Shown piece after piece: positions 8,367 through 18,635 of a stretch of DNA of 54,985 nt (positions within the stretch are counted from its first letter, which is position 1; every line of letters begins with the position of its first letter). Source of the DNA: Sandaracinaceae bacterium (GTDB taxonomy: Bacteria > Myxococcota_A > Polyangia > Polyangiales > Sandaracinaceae); NCBI GenBank assembly GCA_019694315.1, contig JAIBCE010000010.1, positions 1 to 54,985 of the forward strand, in the 5' to 3' direction. Under the pieces are notes generated by a model that saw only the letters and a program-made list of their open reading frames with translations, searched no databases and was not told where the DNA came from. The position numbers and the translations under genes are program-made.

Positions 8367-10064
8367 TCACGGCAGCACCCAGCGCGTGACGGTCGCGCTC
8401 GTGCCGAAGCCACCGAGCGCATAGACGGCGCTCGCGTCGGCGGCCAGGGCTCGGATGGGCGAGACGTTGGTGCAGTCCCAGCGGCCCGTCGTCACGTCGA
8501 GCACCTGGAGCTCGCCCCGCGTGGCGTCGGCGAACGCGCGCACGAAGCGATGGGGGACCACGGCGGACGTCGGGACCGGATCGAACACGAAGAACGGGCG
8601 CGGGGCCGCGAGCGTGCGCCACGTCGCGAGATCGACGTCATAGACGTCGACGACCTCCACGCCGAAGCTCGCCCCGCTCAAGTACGTGCTCCCGTCGGGG
8701 AGCGTGCGGCCCGTGAAGAAGACCTCGTGTCCGAGGATCGCCGCCGCCGTCCCCGCGAAGAAGTGCGGCATCGCGACCGTTGCGGTCGTCCCGCTCGCGC
8801 AGTCGATGTCGAAGAGCCGATCGGAGGCGAAGTCCATCCCGTACATGAGGTTCCGGACGCCGCCGCCGAAGTAGGCGTGCGTCGCGCTGGACGCGCCCGA
8901 GAGCGACGTGAACGGCTCGGGCAGCACGGCGGTCTCCGCGACGTGCGTGGCGATCGACACGAGGTCGATCGCGGTCGAGCCGGTGCCCGTGGCGTTGTAG
9001 GGATCACCACCCGCCACGATCAACCTCCCCGCGCAGCTCGTCATCGCACCGCCCGCACGGGCCTCGCTGCTCGTCACGCCGAGCGCGCCGAAGACGCCGG
9101 TGGACACGTCGTACGTGACGATGTCGCGCAGCGGATCTCCCCCCGGCGTGCTCCAGGTTCCGCCGGTGAGATACACGACCGAGCCCTCCGCCACCGCGCT
9201 CATGCGGAGGCGAGACTCGGGGAACGGCACGTGGGCCCACGTCCCCGACGCGACATCGAGGACCTCGAGCGTCCCACCTGGGCCTGCCATGCGGTTGGTG
9301 ACCGTGTTGAGGATCACGTGGCCGGCCGCGACCACGAGCACGCTGGTGCTCGGATCGACTCCCGTGGCGGGCCAGGTGTCCGCGGGCGATGGCAGTCCGC
9401 CCCCACAGCTCGCCGTGCCCATCGCGGCATCGACAGGGCCCGTGTCCACACCGAGCCCGCCCGTGTCGAGGGTCGCCGCGTCCGGCCCTCCCGCGTCGAT
9501 CGGGCCCGCATCGGGACGCTCACCGCAGTAGCCCTCATTGCAGCGGAGCCCGCGCCGGCAGTCGCGATCGGTGTGGCACTGAGGCCGGCAGCGCCCCGCC
9601 AGACACGACTCCGCGTAGCCGCAGTCGCCGTCGAACACGCAGGGGACGACGCCCACATCGAGACAGGCATTGCCGGCGGGGTCCACGACGCAGCGCGCGC
9701 CCCCGAGGCAGTCGCGATCGGTCTCGCATGCATTCACGCACTGCTCGAACCGGCAGACGAGCGAAGGCGGGCAATCCGTCGCGAGCGTGCAGTGGGTCTC
9801 GGTCGGCAACTGGCACACACCGAGCTTGTCGAGGTCGAGCACACAAGACTGCCCTGCTCCGCAGTCCTCGCTCGTCGCGCACTCGTTGCGGCAGTACCCC
9901 AGGCGACAGACGAGCGGCGCGTCACACTGACTGTTGATCTCACACTCGCCACCCAGGCTCGCGCGACGAGGCGGGAGACAGCCCGAGACGAGGGCGCCGG
10001 AGGCGAGCAGCGCAACGGCGAGGGGCGCGAGGGCCGCGAGCCCGAGCTTGCCGAGTCGCCTCAT
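8367..10064 (-). CDS. Cys-rich, Kelch-like outer-surface lipoprotein
   Basis: A 565-residue protein starting MRRLGKLGLAAL with a lipoprotein signal ending LVSGC (acylated Cys near residue 29). Residues from about 35 to 190 hold many paired cysteines in EB/Dickkopf-like modules (GYCRNECATSEDCGAGQSC). A Pro/Asp/Gly-rich linker leads to a Kelch-like beta-propeller with repeated GG-containing blades (VYLTGGTW, LIVAGGDPY, YALGGFG). The start ATG overlaps the stop of the upstream gene (ATGA). Its Cys-rich part is closely related to that upstream lipoprotein, so the two look like a tandem duplication. It is the last gene of the kinase-PEGA operon. A role in envelope binding or sensing is inference; no enzyme motif is seen. 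Confidence 0.85.
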   Translation of the reverse strand: MRRLGKLGLAALAPLAVALLASGALVSGCLPPRRASLGGECEINSQCDAPLVCRLGYCRNECATSEDCGAGQSCVLDLDKLGVCQLPTETHCTLATDCPPSLVCRFEQCVNACETDRDCLGGARCVVDPAGNACLDVGVVPCVFDGDCGYAESCLAGRCRPQCHTDRDCRRGLRCNEGYCGERPDAGPIDAGGPDAATLDTGGLGVDTGPVDAAMGTASCGGGLPSPADTWPATGVDPSTSVLVVAAGHVILNTVTNRMAGPGGTLEVLDVASGTWAHVPFPESRLRMSAVAEGSVVYLTGGTWSTPGGDPLRDIVTYDVSTGVFGALGVTSSEARAGGAMTSCAGRLIVAGGDPYNATGTGSTAIDLVSIATHVAETAVLPEPFTSLSGASSATHAYFGGGVRNLMYGMDFASDRLFDIDCASGTTATVAMPHFFAGTAAAILGHEVFFTGRTLPDGSTYLSGASFGVEVVDVYDVDLATWRTLAAPRPFFVFDPVPTSAVVPHRFVRAFADATRGELQVLDVTTGRWDCTNVSPIRALAADASAVYALGGFGTSATVTRWVLP

Positions 10065-10855
10065 GGCATGCCTCCCGCCGCCAGACTGGCATCCTCCAGA
10101 CTGGCATCCAGACTGGCATCCTCCAGACTGGCATCCTCCAGACTGGCATCCTCCAGACTGGCATCCTCCACACCGGCGTCGACCGAGATCCCCGCGTCCA
10201 CGAGCTCCTCGGGGTAGACGCAGAGGCGTCCCGTCGCGACCCCGTTCGGCTCGACGAACGCGCGATCGACGCAGATGGCCCCGAAGCGGCAGTCGAGGTC
10301 CGACCTGCACTCGAGGCGACAGCGGCGATCGGCAGCGCACACGAACGAGGTGCTCGTGGCCTGGCAGTCACTCGCGTACACGCACGTGCGGTTGGAGGGA
10401 TCGAAGCAGCCGCGCGTCCCGCCCCCCCGATCGACGCAGAACGACCCCAGCGGGCAGTCGCGACACGCCTGGGTGGCATCGGCGCAATTGCACTCGTTCG
10501 TGCACTCTCCCATCGTGCACACGAGCCCGGCGGGACACTCGCTGTTGTTCACGCAGTGGGTCTCCGTCGGGAGCTGACACGCACCGAGGCCCGCGTCGTC
10601 CACGAGGCAGTCGAGGCCCGCGGCGCAGTCGCGCGAGCTCGCGCAGTCGCGGCGGCAGTAGCCGAGGCGGCAGACGAGGGGCGAGTCGCAGTCGCTGTTC
10701 AGCTCGCACTCCTCTCCTTGCGAGAGCCCGTACGGCGAGGGCAGACAGCCGGCGAGGAGCACCTCGGTCGCCGCGAGGAGGCTCACGGCGATCCACCCGA
10801 GGAGCGCCGACGCGCCGCGACCCCTCCGAGGCGCCAGGACCGGCAACGTTCTCAT
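10061..10855 (-). CDS. Cys-rich EB/Dickkopf-like lipoprotein with C-terminal repeat tail
   Basis: A 264-residue protein starting MRTLPVLAPR, with a membrane-spanning signal and lipobox LLAGC. The body is rich in paired cysteines (CELNSDCDSPLVCRLGYCRR and four to five similar modules). The first about 80 mature residues align closely with the downstream Kelch lipoprotein. The tail is a near-perfect repeat of EDASL encoded by a 15-bp tandem array at 10081-10167. The start shares one base with the stop of the PEGA gene (TGATG) and the stop overlaps the next start (ATGA). No catalytic motif is visible; a surface-exposed, disulphide-stabilised protein is likely. Confidence 0.85.
   Translation of the reverse strand: MRTLPVLAPRRGRGASALLGWIAVSLLAATEVLLAGCLPSPYGLSQGEECELNSDCDSPLVCRLGYCRRDCASSRDCAAGLDCLVDDAGLGACQLPTETHCVNNSECPAGLVCTMGECTNECNCADATQACRDCPLGSFCVDRGGGTRGCFDPSNRTCVYASDCQATSTSFVCAADRRCRLECRSDLDCRFGAICVDRAFVEPNGVATGRLCVYPEELVDAGISVDAGVEDASLEDASLEDASLEDASLDASLEDASLAAGGMP
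10081..10167. repeat. 15-bp tandem repeat within lipoprotein gene
   Basis: Six copies in a row: five of the 15-bp unit ccagactggcatcct and one 12-bp copy (10096-10107). It is read on the minus strand as (L)EDAS repeats. All unit lengths are multiples of three, so changes in copy number would keep the frame. The core gactggca also recurs in the array at 37838-37984. Confidence 0.95.
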
Positions 10856-12317
10856 CAGAGTCCTCCTCTCGAGGTCCACGGCCCGAGCCGGACAGACGCC
10901 GACGCTGCGCGCCGGATGGCCTCGTCCGAGGGCGAGTCCGCGAAGATCCAGGCGCCGATCGGGATCGCGATCGCCGCGCCCCCGAGGAGCGCCGCGCCCA
11001 CCCCGTAGTCGACGTCGGCCACGCCCGCAGTGTCGCGTGCGAGGTTGTCGAGCTCGTTGAGCCTCGTCACGGGACACGAGGGATCCGCCCTGCACGCTGC
11101 GAAGTCCGCGGCCGCGCGATCGTGGGCTGGAGCGGCAGCGGCGGCGCCGTACGCGATGGTCGAGAGCCCCGCGACGGCGAGCACGCCACCCGCGATCATC
11201 GTGACGACGCCCGCGAGCCTCTGAGCCTCGGCGCCGTCGTGCCGCGACACGAAGGCCGCGTCCTGCCAGCGGAGAAGCGGGGCCTCGACATGCTCGGCCC
11301 CAGCGACGAGCGACACCTCGCCCTCCCACGGCTCACGCTCCTCCAGGTCGAGGCCGAGCCTGTGCCGCCCCTCGGGCACGCGCTGGACACCGCCGCGAGC
11401 CGCCTGGCCGTCGATCGTGAGAACGCCCGGAACCCGCGGAATCTCGAGGCGCAGCGTCGAGAGCGGGGCGTCCGGATCGGGCTCGAGCGTGAGCTCCAGG
11501 CTCTGATCGGTGCCACCGACGATCTGCACGGCGCGACGCGCGGTGAGGTAGCCAGGGCGCTCCGCCACGAGGCGGTGCTCGCCAGGGGCCAGCGCCACGC
11601 TCGAGGACAGCGGCGTCGTGCCCACCTCCACGCCATCGATCGTCACGCGCACGTCGAGCTGTGCGCTTCGCACACGCAGCTCGCCCGACGACGCCGCGTC
11701 GAGCTCGAGCGGGATCGCGATGTGTGTCTCGGTCTCGCCTGCGAGGCGCAGCGTGCGCTGGGCTGCTGCATAGCCGGGCGCGCGCAGCTCCACCGACACC
11801 TCGCCCGCCGGTACGCGCAGCGGCGCCGCGAGCGGCGTCTGCCCTCGAGGCTCGCCATCGATCACGACGCTCGCGCCCGCCACGGGCGACTCGATCCACA
11901 CGCTCGCCACGCGCGCGTGCAGCGACGCGACCATGGCCTCGGCCTCGGCGCGGCGTGCCGCGGAGATCGCCTCCGACGCGAGGAAGCGCTCGGCGTGCTC
12001 CAGCGCGCTCACGGGGTGCCCGAGCTCTTGCTCGACCCGCGCCAGGTTCCACTCGAGCAGCGCCTGGCTCTCGAGACGGTTGGCCTCCTCGAGCTCCGCG
12101 AGCGCGGCCTCGAGCTCTCGTCTCCGCTGCGCCGGATCTCTCGCGTCGAGGGCCGCCTCGAAGCGCTCGACCGCGCGACGCACACGCTCGCGCGCGGCCC
12201 CTCGGGGATCGCCCGAGGCCCGCTGCGCGTACGCCACGCTCAGAGGCCACACGAGCAGCGCCGCGCTGCCGACGAGCCCCGAGACGATGCTTGCCCTCGA
12301 TGCAAACGACAGCCGCC

Positions 12318-12321
<4 letters not shown>
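10855..12321 (-). CDS. PEGA-domain protein with N-terminal helical region and C-terminal membrane segments
   Basis: A 488-residue protein with a Sec signal peptide ending near VAYAQR. Residues about 35-150 form an alpha-helical, TPR-like stretch (ALLEWNLARVEQELGHPVSAL). PEGA-type beta modules follow, recognisable as VVIDGEPRGQTPL, VTIDGVEVGTTPL and a weaker LTIDGQAARGG. Two hydrophobic segments near residues 375-400 and 445-465 could span a membrane. The start overlaps the kinase stop (ATGA) and the end overlaps the next lipoprotein start. PEGA domains are common in surface-layer-like myxobacterial proteins paired with kinases. Its biochemical role is unknown. Confidence 0.85.
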
Positions 12322-13643
<1,322 letters not shown>

Positions 13644-13747
13644 CTCGCACGAGCCTAGTACGTCGGTCCAGAAGTTCGATCCGGATTCGCTGTTCAGTCC
13701 GGCGCGAGCGGCCGACGGACGCGCCGGCCTCGGTCGTCACCCTCGAC

Positions 13748-14629
13748 TCACCGTTGCCCCGTGGCGCGGTCGTCGACGGCTTGCACGCGGCCTCCGCCTC
13801 CTCCTCCGCGCTCCCGTGGCGCGCCCGTGGCGACCTCGACACCGGAGGCGATGGAGAGCGCGGTCGTGCTCCCCTCGCCTGCCTCCATGATCTGCCCTGT
13901 GGCTGCCCCGCCGCTCTCCCACCTCCGTGCACGATCCAAGGCCCGCATGAGCTCGGCGTGCCGCTGTGCGGCGCGTGCCTCGTCGGAGTCGCCCCCGACG
14001 TCCTGGTCGTGCGCGTTCTCCTCGCTCCGCGCGATCTCCAGGGGAGGTGCCTCGAGAGGCGAGGAGCGCAGCCCCTGCGCGTCGAGCGCCACGACCTCGA
14101 GGACGCTCCCCTGCGGCAGCTCGGCGCGCTCGAAGTGCGGCTGCTCCGTGGTGCCGATCACGGCGCCGTCGCAGCGCACCTCGTACGAGATCACCGCCAC
14201 GTTGTCGCTCGCGGCCGTCCATGTGAGCGCGACGGCATGCGCCTCGCTCGGCACGTGCACCACGCGCGCGTCGGGCGAGAAGTGAGGTGGTGTGCGATCG
14301 GCGAGGGTGATCTGCGCCGCGATCGGCTCGCTCGCATGGCCAGCCGCGTCGAGGGCGCGGATCGCGATGCGCGGTGACGTGAGCTCGGGCACCCCGGTCA
14401 GCGTGTGGTGGCGCTCGGGCCCGCGCGCGACCTCGGCGCCGTCGACCTCGACCACGTACGCGGTCACCGCGCGATCGTCGGTGGCCACCGGCCAGCTCAC
14501 CTCGACGCGATCTGCCTCGGCACGTAGCTCCGGGACCGCGCCCTCGTCGAAGCGCGGCGGTGTCGTGTCGCTGCAGCCGAGGAGACAGAGCGCCCCGAGC
14601 GCGAGCCGAGCCGTCGGTGCATCCCGCAT
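13748..14629 (-). CDS. Ig/FN3-like repeat lipoprotein
   Basis: A 293-residue predicted lipoprotein starting MRDAPTARLALG with lipobox LLGCSD. Three tandem beta-sandwich-like units follow, shown by repeated TTPPRF/RTPPHF openings and W-containing strands (VEVSWPVATDDRAV, VALTWTAASDNVAV). The pattern SDN(V/A)AV.SYEV is typical of FN3 domains. The last 90 residues are Glu/Asp/Arg-rich and low complexity. It lies just upstream of the kinase operon on the same strand with a gap of about 100 bases, and is divergent from sodB. Function unknown; a cell-surface adhesion or binding role is only inferred. Confidence 0.75.
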   Translation of the reverse strand: MRDAPTARLALGALCLLGCSDTTPPRFDEGAVPELRAEADRVEVSWPVATDDRAVTAYVVEVDGAEVARGPERHHTLTGVPELTSPRIAIRALDAAGHASEPIAAQITLADRTPPHFSPDARVVHVPSEAHAVALTWTAASDNVAVISYEVRCDGAVIGTTEQPHFERAELPQGSVLEVVALDAQGLRSSPLEAPPLEIARSEENAHDQDVGGDSDEARAAQRHAELMRALDRARRWESGGAATGQIMEAGEGSTTALSIASGVEVATGAPRERGGGGGGRVQAVDDRATGQR

Positions 14630-14798
14630 GCGCGCGCAGCTTAGCCGAGAGCGGCCGCCGCGGGACGACGAGCCCGCATCGCCGGCTCCGCAACGATGCG
14701 CTCGAGGGCTTGTCGTGAACGGGCGAGGTCCCTAGGCTCGCCGCTCCGCGAGCCCCGCTCGCCTCCACCCGACGGCCAACACGCCCTCACGAGGTCCC

Positions 14799-15374
14799 AT
14801 GTCGTTCACGCTCCCCGAGCTCCCCTACGCGAAGGACGCCCTCGCGCCTCACCTCTCGGCCGAGACGCTCGAGTTCCACCACGGCAAGCACCACGCCGCC
14901 TACGTCAACAACCTCAACACGTTCGCCAAGGACGACAGCTCGCTCGTGGGCAAGTCGATCGAGGAGCTCGTGCGCACCAGCTCGGGCAAGGTGTTCAACA
15001 ACGCCGCGCAGGTCTGGAACCACACGTTCTACTGGAATTCGCTGCGTCCCGGCGGCGGTGGCGAGCCCACGGGCGCGATCGCTGCGGCGATCACGAAGAG
15101 CTTCGGCAGCTTCTCGGCGTTCAAGGAGAAGTTCAGCGCGACGGCCGCGGGTCACTTCGGCTCGGGCTGGGCGTGGCTCGTCAAGAACGGCGAGGCGCTC
15201 GAGGTCGTGGACTCGCACGACGCCGGCTGCCCGCTCACCACCGGCAAGACGCCCATCCTCACCTGCGACGTGTGGGAGCACGCCTACTACATCGACTACC
15301 GGAACGCGCGCGCGAAGTACATCGAGTCCTGGTGGAACCTGGTCAACTGGGATCACGCCAACAAGCAGCTCTGA
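14799..15374 (+). CDS. sodB: Iron superoxide dismutase
   Basis: A 191-residue Fe/Mn superoxide dismutase, full family length. Metal ligands are visible: His in EFHHGKHHAAYVNN, His in WNHTFYW, then Asp and His in DVWEHAYYIDY. The AAQVWNHTFYW context, with Gln before the ligand, and a Gly-rich AGHFGSGWAWL segment indicate the iron type. It converts superoxide to oxygen and hydrogen peroxide in the cytoplasm. The ATG is preceded by a good ribosome site (acgaggtccc). A 9-bp stem hairpin follows the stop codon. It is monocistronic by position, divergent from the lipoprotein gene. Confidence 0.97.
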   Translation: MSFTLPELPYAKDALAPHLSAETLEFHHGKHHAAYVNNLNTFAKDDSSLVGKSIEELVRTSSGKVFNNAAQVWNHTFYWNSLRPGGGGEPTGAIAAAITKSFGSFSAFKEKFSATAAGHFGSGWAWLVKNGEALEVVDSHDAGCPLTTGKTPILTCDVWEHAYYIDYRNARAKYIESWWNLVNWDHANKQL

Positions 15375-15382
15375 TCGGATCC

Positions 15383-15406
15383 GATCGGCTCGGACGTGAG
15401 CCGATC
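15383..15406 (+). terminator. Hairpin downstream of sodB
   Basis: Perfect 9-bp stem gatcggctc (15383-15391), loop ggacgt, gagccgatc (15398-15406), nine bases after the sodB stop. There is no T run afterwards, so it may be a terminator or an mRNA-protecting stem loop. Confidence 0.5.
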
Positions 15407-15482
15407 ACGCGTCGGCGCGGGCGCTCGACCTCTCGACGGTCGGGGCTCGCGCCGATTCGCGTTCTCGGTGCACGATGGCGGC

Positions 15483-16205
15483 ATGACGGGTGAGGTGACG
15501 CCTCGAGTCGAGCTCTCGCAGGGCCCGACGCATCAAGTGCTCCGCGGCTGGCGCTTGCTCGGAGCCTCGCTGCTCGTGCTCGCGTGTGCGGGCATCGGAC
15601 GAAACCTGGGGATGATGGGGCTCGTGGCCCTCGTGCCACGCGAGGTGCCGCTCGAGGCCGACGGGCTCGCGCTCTCGGCGGGCATCCTCGTAGCCTCGAC
15701 GCTCGCGAGCCTCGCGATGTGGCTGGTGCTGCGATCGCGCAACGCACCCCAGTACCTCGCGATCGAGCGTCCCACGCTCGCGCAGGTGGGCCTCGCGCTC
15801 GCGGGCTCGGCGGTGCTCGTGGTGCTCTTCGACGCGGCGCGCTTCCTGACGACCGGCTCCATCGTGCCCGCGGCGTGGCCGACCCTCGCCGCGAGCGCGC
15901 CCGTGCTCGTGCTGGTGGTCGCGTTCGCGATCGCGGCGCCCTGCTTCGAAGAGGCGTTCTTCCGCGGCTTCCTCCACACGAGCCTCCGCGAGACGCGGCT
16001 CGGCGTGCCGGGGACGATCGCCCTCACGTCGATCCTCTTCACGCTGGCACACGGCCCCGAGGACGCGCTCTCGCTCCTCGATCCGCTCGCGAGCGCCGTC
16101 TTCCTCGCGTTGCTCCGAGAGCACACGCGCTCGATCGTGCCCGGCATCGTGGCGCACGCCTTCGGCAACCTGCAGGCGATCGTGGTGGCGCTCGTGATCG
16201 GCTGA
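15483..16205 (+). CDS. CPBP-family intramembrane metalloprotease (Abi/Rce1-like)
   Basis: A 240-residue multi-pass membrane protein. The ATG at 15483 (MTGEVTPRVE) was chosen because the upstream in-frame codons cover the sodB hairpin. Several hydrophobic helices precede the glutamate-containing motif CFEEAFFRGF, then LAHGPED and the C-terminal VAHAFGN. These are the EExxxR and two His-containing motifs of the CPBP/Rce1 glutamic-type intramembrane proteases. The substrate is unknown; family members process prenylated proteins, bacteriocins or regulators. Confidence 0.85.
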   Translation: MTGEVTPRVELSQGPTHQVLRGWRLLGASLLVLACAGIGRNLGMMGLVALVPREVPLEADGLALSAGILVASTLASLAMWLVLRSRNAPQYLAIERPTLAQVGLALAGSAVLVVLFDAARFLTTGSIVPAAWPTLAASAPVLVLVVAFAIAAPCFEEAFFRGFLHTSLRETRLGVPGTIALTSILFTLAHGPEDALSLLDPLASAVFLALLREHTRSIVPGIVAHAFGNLQAIVVALVIG

Positions 16206-16236
16206 CCCTCCGCGACCGACCTCGCGACAGGCGCGA

Positions 16237-18546
16237 CTACGCCGACGCCTCGGTCTCCTCGCCCATCCGCTCCGCGGAGAGCACCCAAGGCACCTCGCGC
16301 AGGGGGATGACGCCCCGTCGCACGAGATCGAGCGCCGCGGTGCGCATCGTCGACAGACCGGCCTCGAGGGCGAGCGTGCGCAGCTCGTCGAGCGATGCGC
16401 GACGTGCGATGGCGCGGCGCACCTCGGGGCCGGTGCGGAGGTGCTCGACCACCGCAATCCGACCGAGCGTCCCGTGACCGCCGCAGCGCTCGCAGCCCGC
16501 GCCGACGAAGCTCACGAAGTCCTTGGGTGTGCCGCGCGGGAAGAGCTCCTTGAGGATCTCGGGCTCGGGGCTCGCCTCTCGGCGACACGCGGGGCAGATG
16601 CGCCGCGCGAGGCGCTGCGCGAACACCGCCAGCAGCTCCGACGCGATCGAATTCGGGTGCATCCCGAGATCGAGCAGCCGCTGCACCGCGTCGGTCGAGT
16701 CGTTGCAGTGCAGCGTCGAGAGCACCACGTGGCCCGTCTGCGAGGCGCGGATGGCCTCGAGCGCCGTCTCGGCGTCGCGGATCTCGCCCACGAGGATCAC
16801 GTCGGGGTCCTCGCGCACGAACGCGCGCATCGCGGACGCGAACGAGAAGCCGATCTCGGGCTTGGCCTGCGACTGCTGCACGAGATCGATCGAGTACTCG
16901 ATCGGATCCTCGATCGTGAGCACCTTGCGGCTGACGTCGCGCGCGAGGATCTGGAGGCCCGCGTACAGCGTGGTCGTCTTGCCCGAGCCCGTGGGCCCCA
17001 CGACGAGCACGAGGCCCGCCGGGCTGTCCAGCATGCGCCGGTACGAGGCAGCGACGTCGGCGGCGAAGCCGAGATCCTCCACCGTGAGCAGGCGCTGCTC
17101 CTGGGGCAGGAGGCGGACCACCACGTGCTCGCCGTGGAGCGAGGGCTGGGTCTGCACACGGAGATCGAAGATCTGCGGGCCAGCATGTCGGCGGATGCGA
17201 CCGCCCTGCGGCAGCCTGCGCTCGGCGATGTCGAGCCCCGCGGCGACCTTGATCACGTTCACCACGCCGAGCAGCTCGTCCGTGCTCCACGCGAGGCGCG
17301 TCACGTCACGGAGCTCGCCGTCCACGCGGAGACGCACGCGGACCTTGTCGCCATAGCGCTCGAGGTGCACGTCGCTCGCGCGCTCGCCGACCGCGTCGAG
17401 GAGGAGCGTCTCGAACAGCGCCACGCAGCGCGCATCGAGATCGTGCCTCGCGAGCAGATCGGTCTCGACCGGCGCCGACGACGTCATCACGCGAGGCCGC
17501 TCGCCCTCGCGGGCCAGGAGATCGATCGCGGCCCAGAGGCGCCGGTAGTCCGTCGGCGACACCAGCACCAGATCGATCGGCGCGCCGCCCAGGGCCTTCT
17601 GTAGATCGGCCACGTGTGCATCGGGATCGCACGTGGCCACGAGGATCCGGCCGTCCTTTCGATGGAGCGGCAGGATGCGGTGTCGCTCGAGGAACGCACG
17701 CGACACCACGCGGCTCACGCTCGGATCGATCGCGCCGAGGAGCTGCTCCACGGAGCCCGCGACGAGGCCACGCTGCGCTGCGAGCGCGAGCGCGAGATCG
17801 TGCTCGCGCAGCGTGCCCTCGCTGCTCAGCACCTCGCCGAGGCGCTTGCCCGTCTCTTGCCCACGCGTGGCCGCCGCCTCGACGTTCGCGCGGCTCGCGA
17901 TGTGGAGCTCCACCAGCACGTCACCGAGCCGACTCGCGAGCTCGACGGTGCCGAGGGTCGTGGCCACGGGCACGCCATCGTCGCTTCGCTGGATCCGCAC
18001 CACCTCCGGGTGGATGCGATCGCCGACGGGCGCGACGAGCAGGCCTCGCGCGACGAGCTGCGATGCGAGCTGCACCGGCGGCTCGGCCACGACGCCCGTG
18101 ACGAGGATGCGATCGTAGGGCGGCGCGTCGGGCACGCCCGCCGAGACGTCGCCGACGAGCACGCGCACGCGACGGGCCCCGACGCGCGTGAGGTTCTCGA
18201 GCGCCTCGGTGGCCCACACCTCGTTGGGCTCCACCACGTCGACGGCAGCCGCGATCCGCGCGACGACCGCGGCCGCGTAGCCGGCCCCAGAGCCGAGCAC
18301 GAGCACGCGGTTGCCCGAGACGATCGAGAGCGACTCGAGCAGCACCGCGAGCGCGCCCGGCGCCATCACGGAGTGCCCTTCGTCGTCGGTGATCGGCCGA
18401 TCCTCGCTCGCCTGCTCGCGTCCAGCGGTGCCCACGAACGACGCTCGGTCGACCTCGAGCAGCGCTCGCCGCACGGCGACGTCGTGCACACCACGGCGAC
18501 CCAGCATGAGGATGGGATCGAGCGGGACCGGCGACCTCTGCGTCAC
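16237..18546 (-). CDS. Protein-isoaspartate methyltransferase-like domain fused to PilB/GspE secretion ATPase
   Basis: A 769-residue protein starting at a GTG (VTQRSPVPLDPI). Residues about 5-205 look like a PCMT-type SAM methyltransferase: RALLEVDRASFVG opening, a region matching the ISxP motif, and the SAM loop VLVLGSGAGYAAAV. About 215-365 is an MshEN/PilZ-interacting-like N-domain (RLGEVLSSEG). The rest is a type II/IV pilus secretion ATPase: Walker A GPTGSGKT (517-524), Walker B region DPDVILVGEIRD and a zinc site with CPAC (about 651) and CERC (about 685). The gene stands alone, divergent from an MFS gene, with no pilus or secretion genes beside it. The ATPase should power pilin assembly or secretion; what the methyltransferase part does is unknown. 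Confidence 0.9.
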   Translation of the reverse strand: MTQRSPVPLDPILMLGRRGVHDVAVRRALLEVDRASFVGTAGREQASEDRPITDDEGHSVMAPGALAVLLESLSIVSGNRVLVLGSGAGYAAAVVARIAAAVDVVEPNEVWATEALENLTRVGARRVRVLVGDVSAGVPDAPPYDRILVTGVVAEPPVQLASQLVARGLLVAPVGDRIHPEVVRIQRSDDGVPVATTLGTVELASRLGDVLVELHIASRANVEAAATRGQETGKRLGEVLSSEGTLREHDLALALAAQRGLVAGSVEQLLGAIDPSVSRVVSRAFLERHRILPLHRKDGRILVATCDPDAHVADLQKALGGAPIDLVLVSPTDYRRLWAAIDLLAREGERPRVMTSSAPVETDLLARHDLDARCVALFETLLLDAVGERASDVHLERYGDKVRVRLRVDGELRDVTRLAWSTDELLGVVNVIKVAAGLDIAERRLPQGGRIRRHAGPQIFDLRVQTQPSLHGEHVVVRLLPQEQRLLTVEDLGFAADVAASYRRMLDSPAGLVLVVGPTGSGKTTTLYAGLQILARDVSRKVLTIEDPIEYSIDLVQQSQAKPEIGFSFASAMRAFVREDPDVILVGEIRDAETALEAIRASQTGHVVLSTLHCNDSTDAVQRLLDLGMHPNSIASELLAVFAQRLARRICPACRREASPEPEILKELFPRGTPKDFVSFVGAGCERCGGHGTLGRIAVVEHLRTGPEVRRAIARRASLDELRTLALEAGLSTMRTAALDLVRRGVIPLREVPWVLSAERMGEETEASA

Positions 18547-18635
18547 GGATCCCTGTCTACGCGCGACCGGCGCTCGGACCACCGCAGGCGTGAGGAGCCC
18601 GGGAGCCGACCCGGGTTTCGGGTATCGTCGACGCG

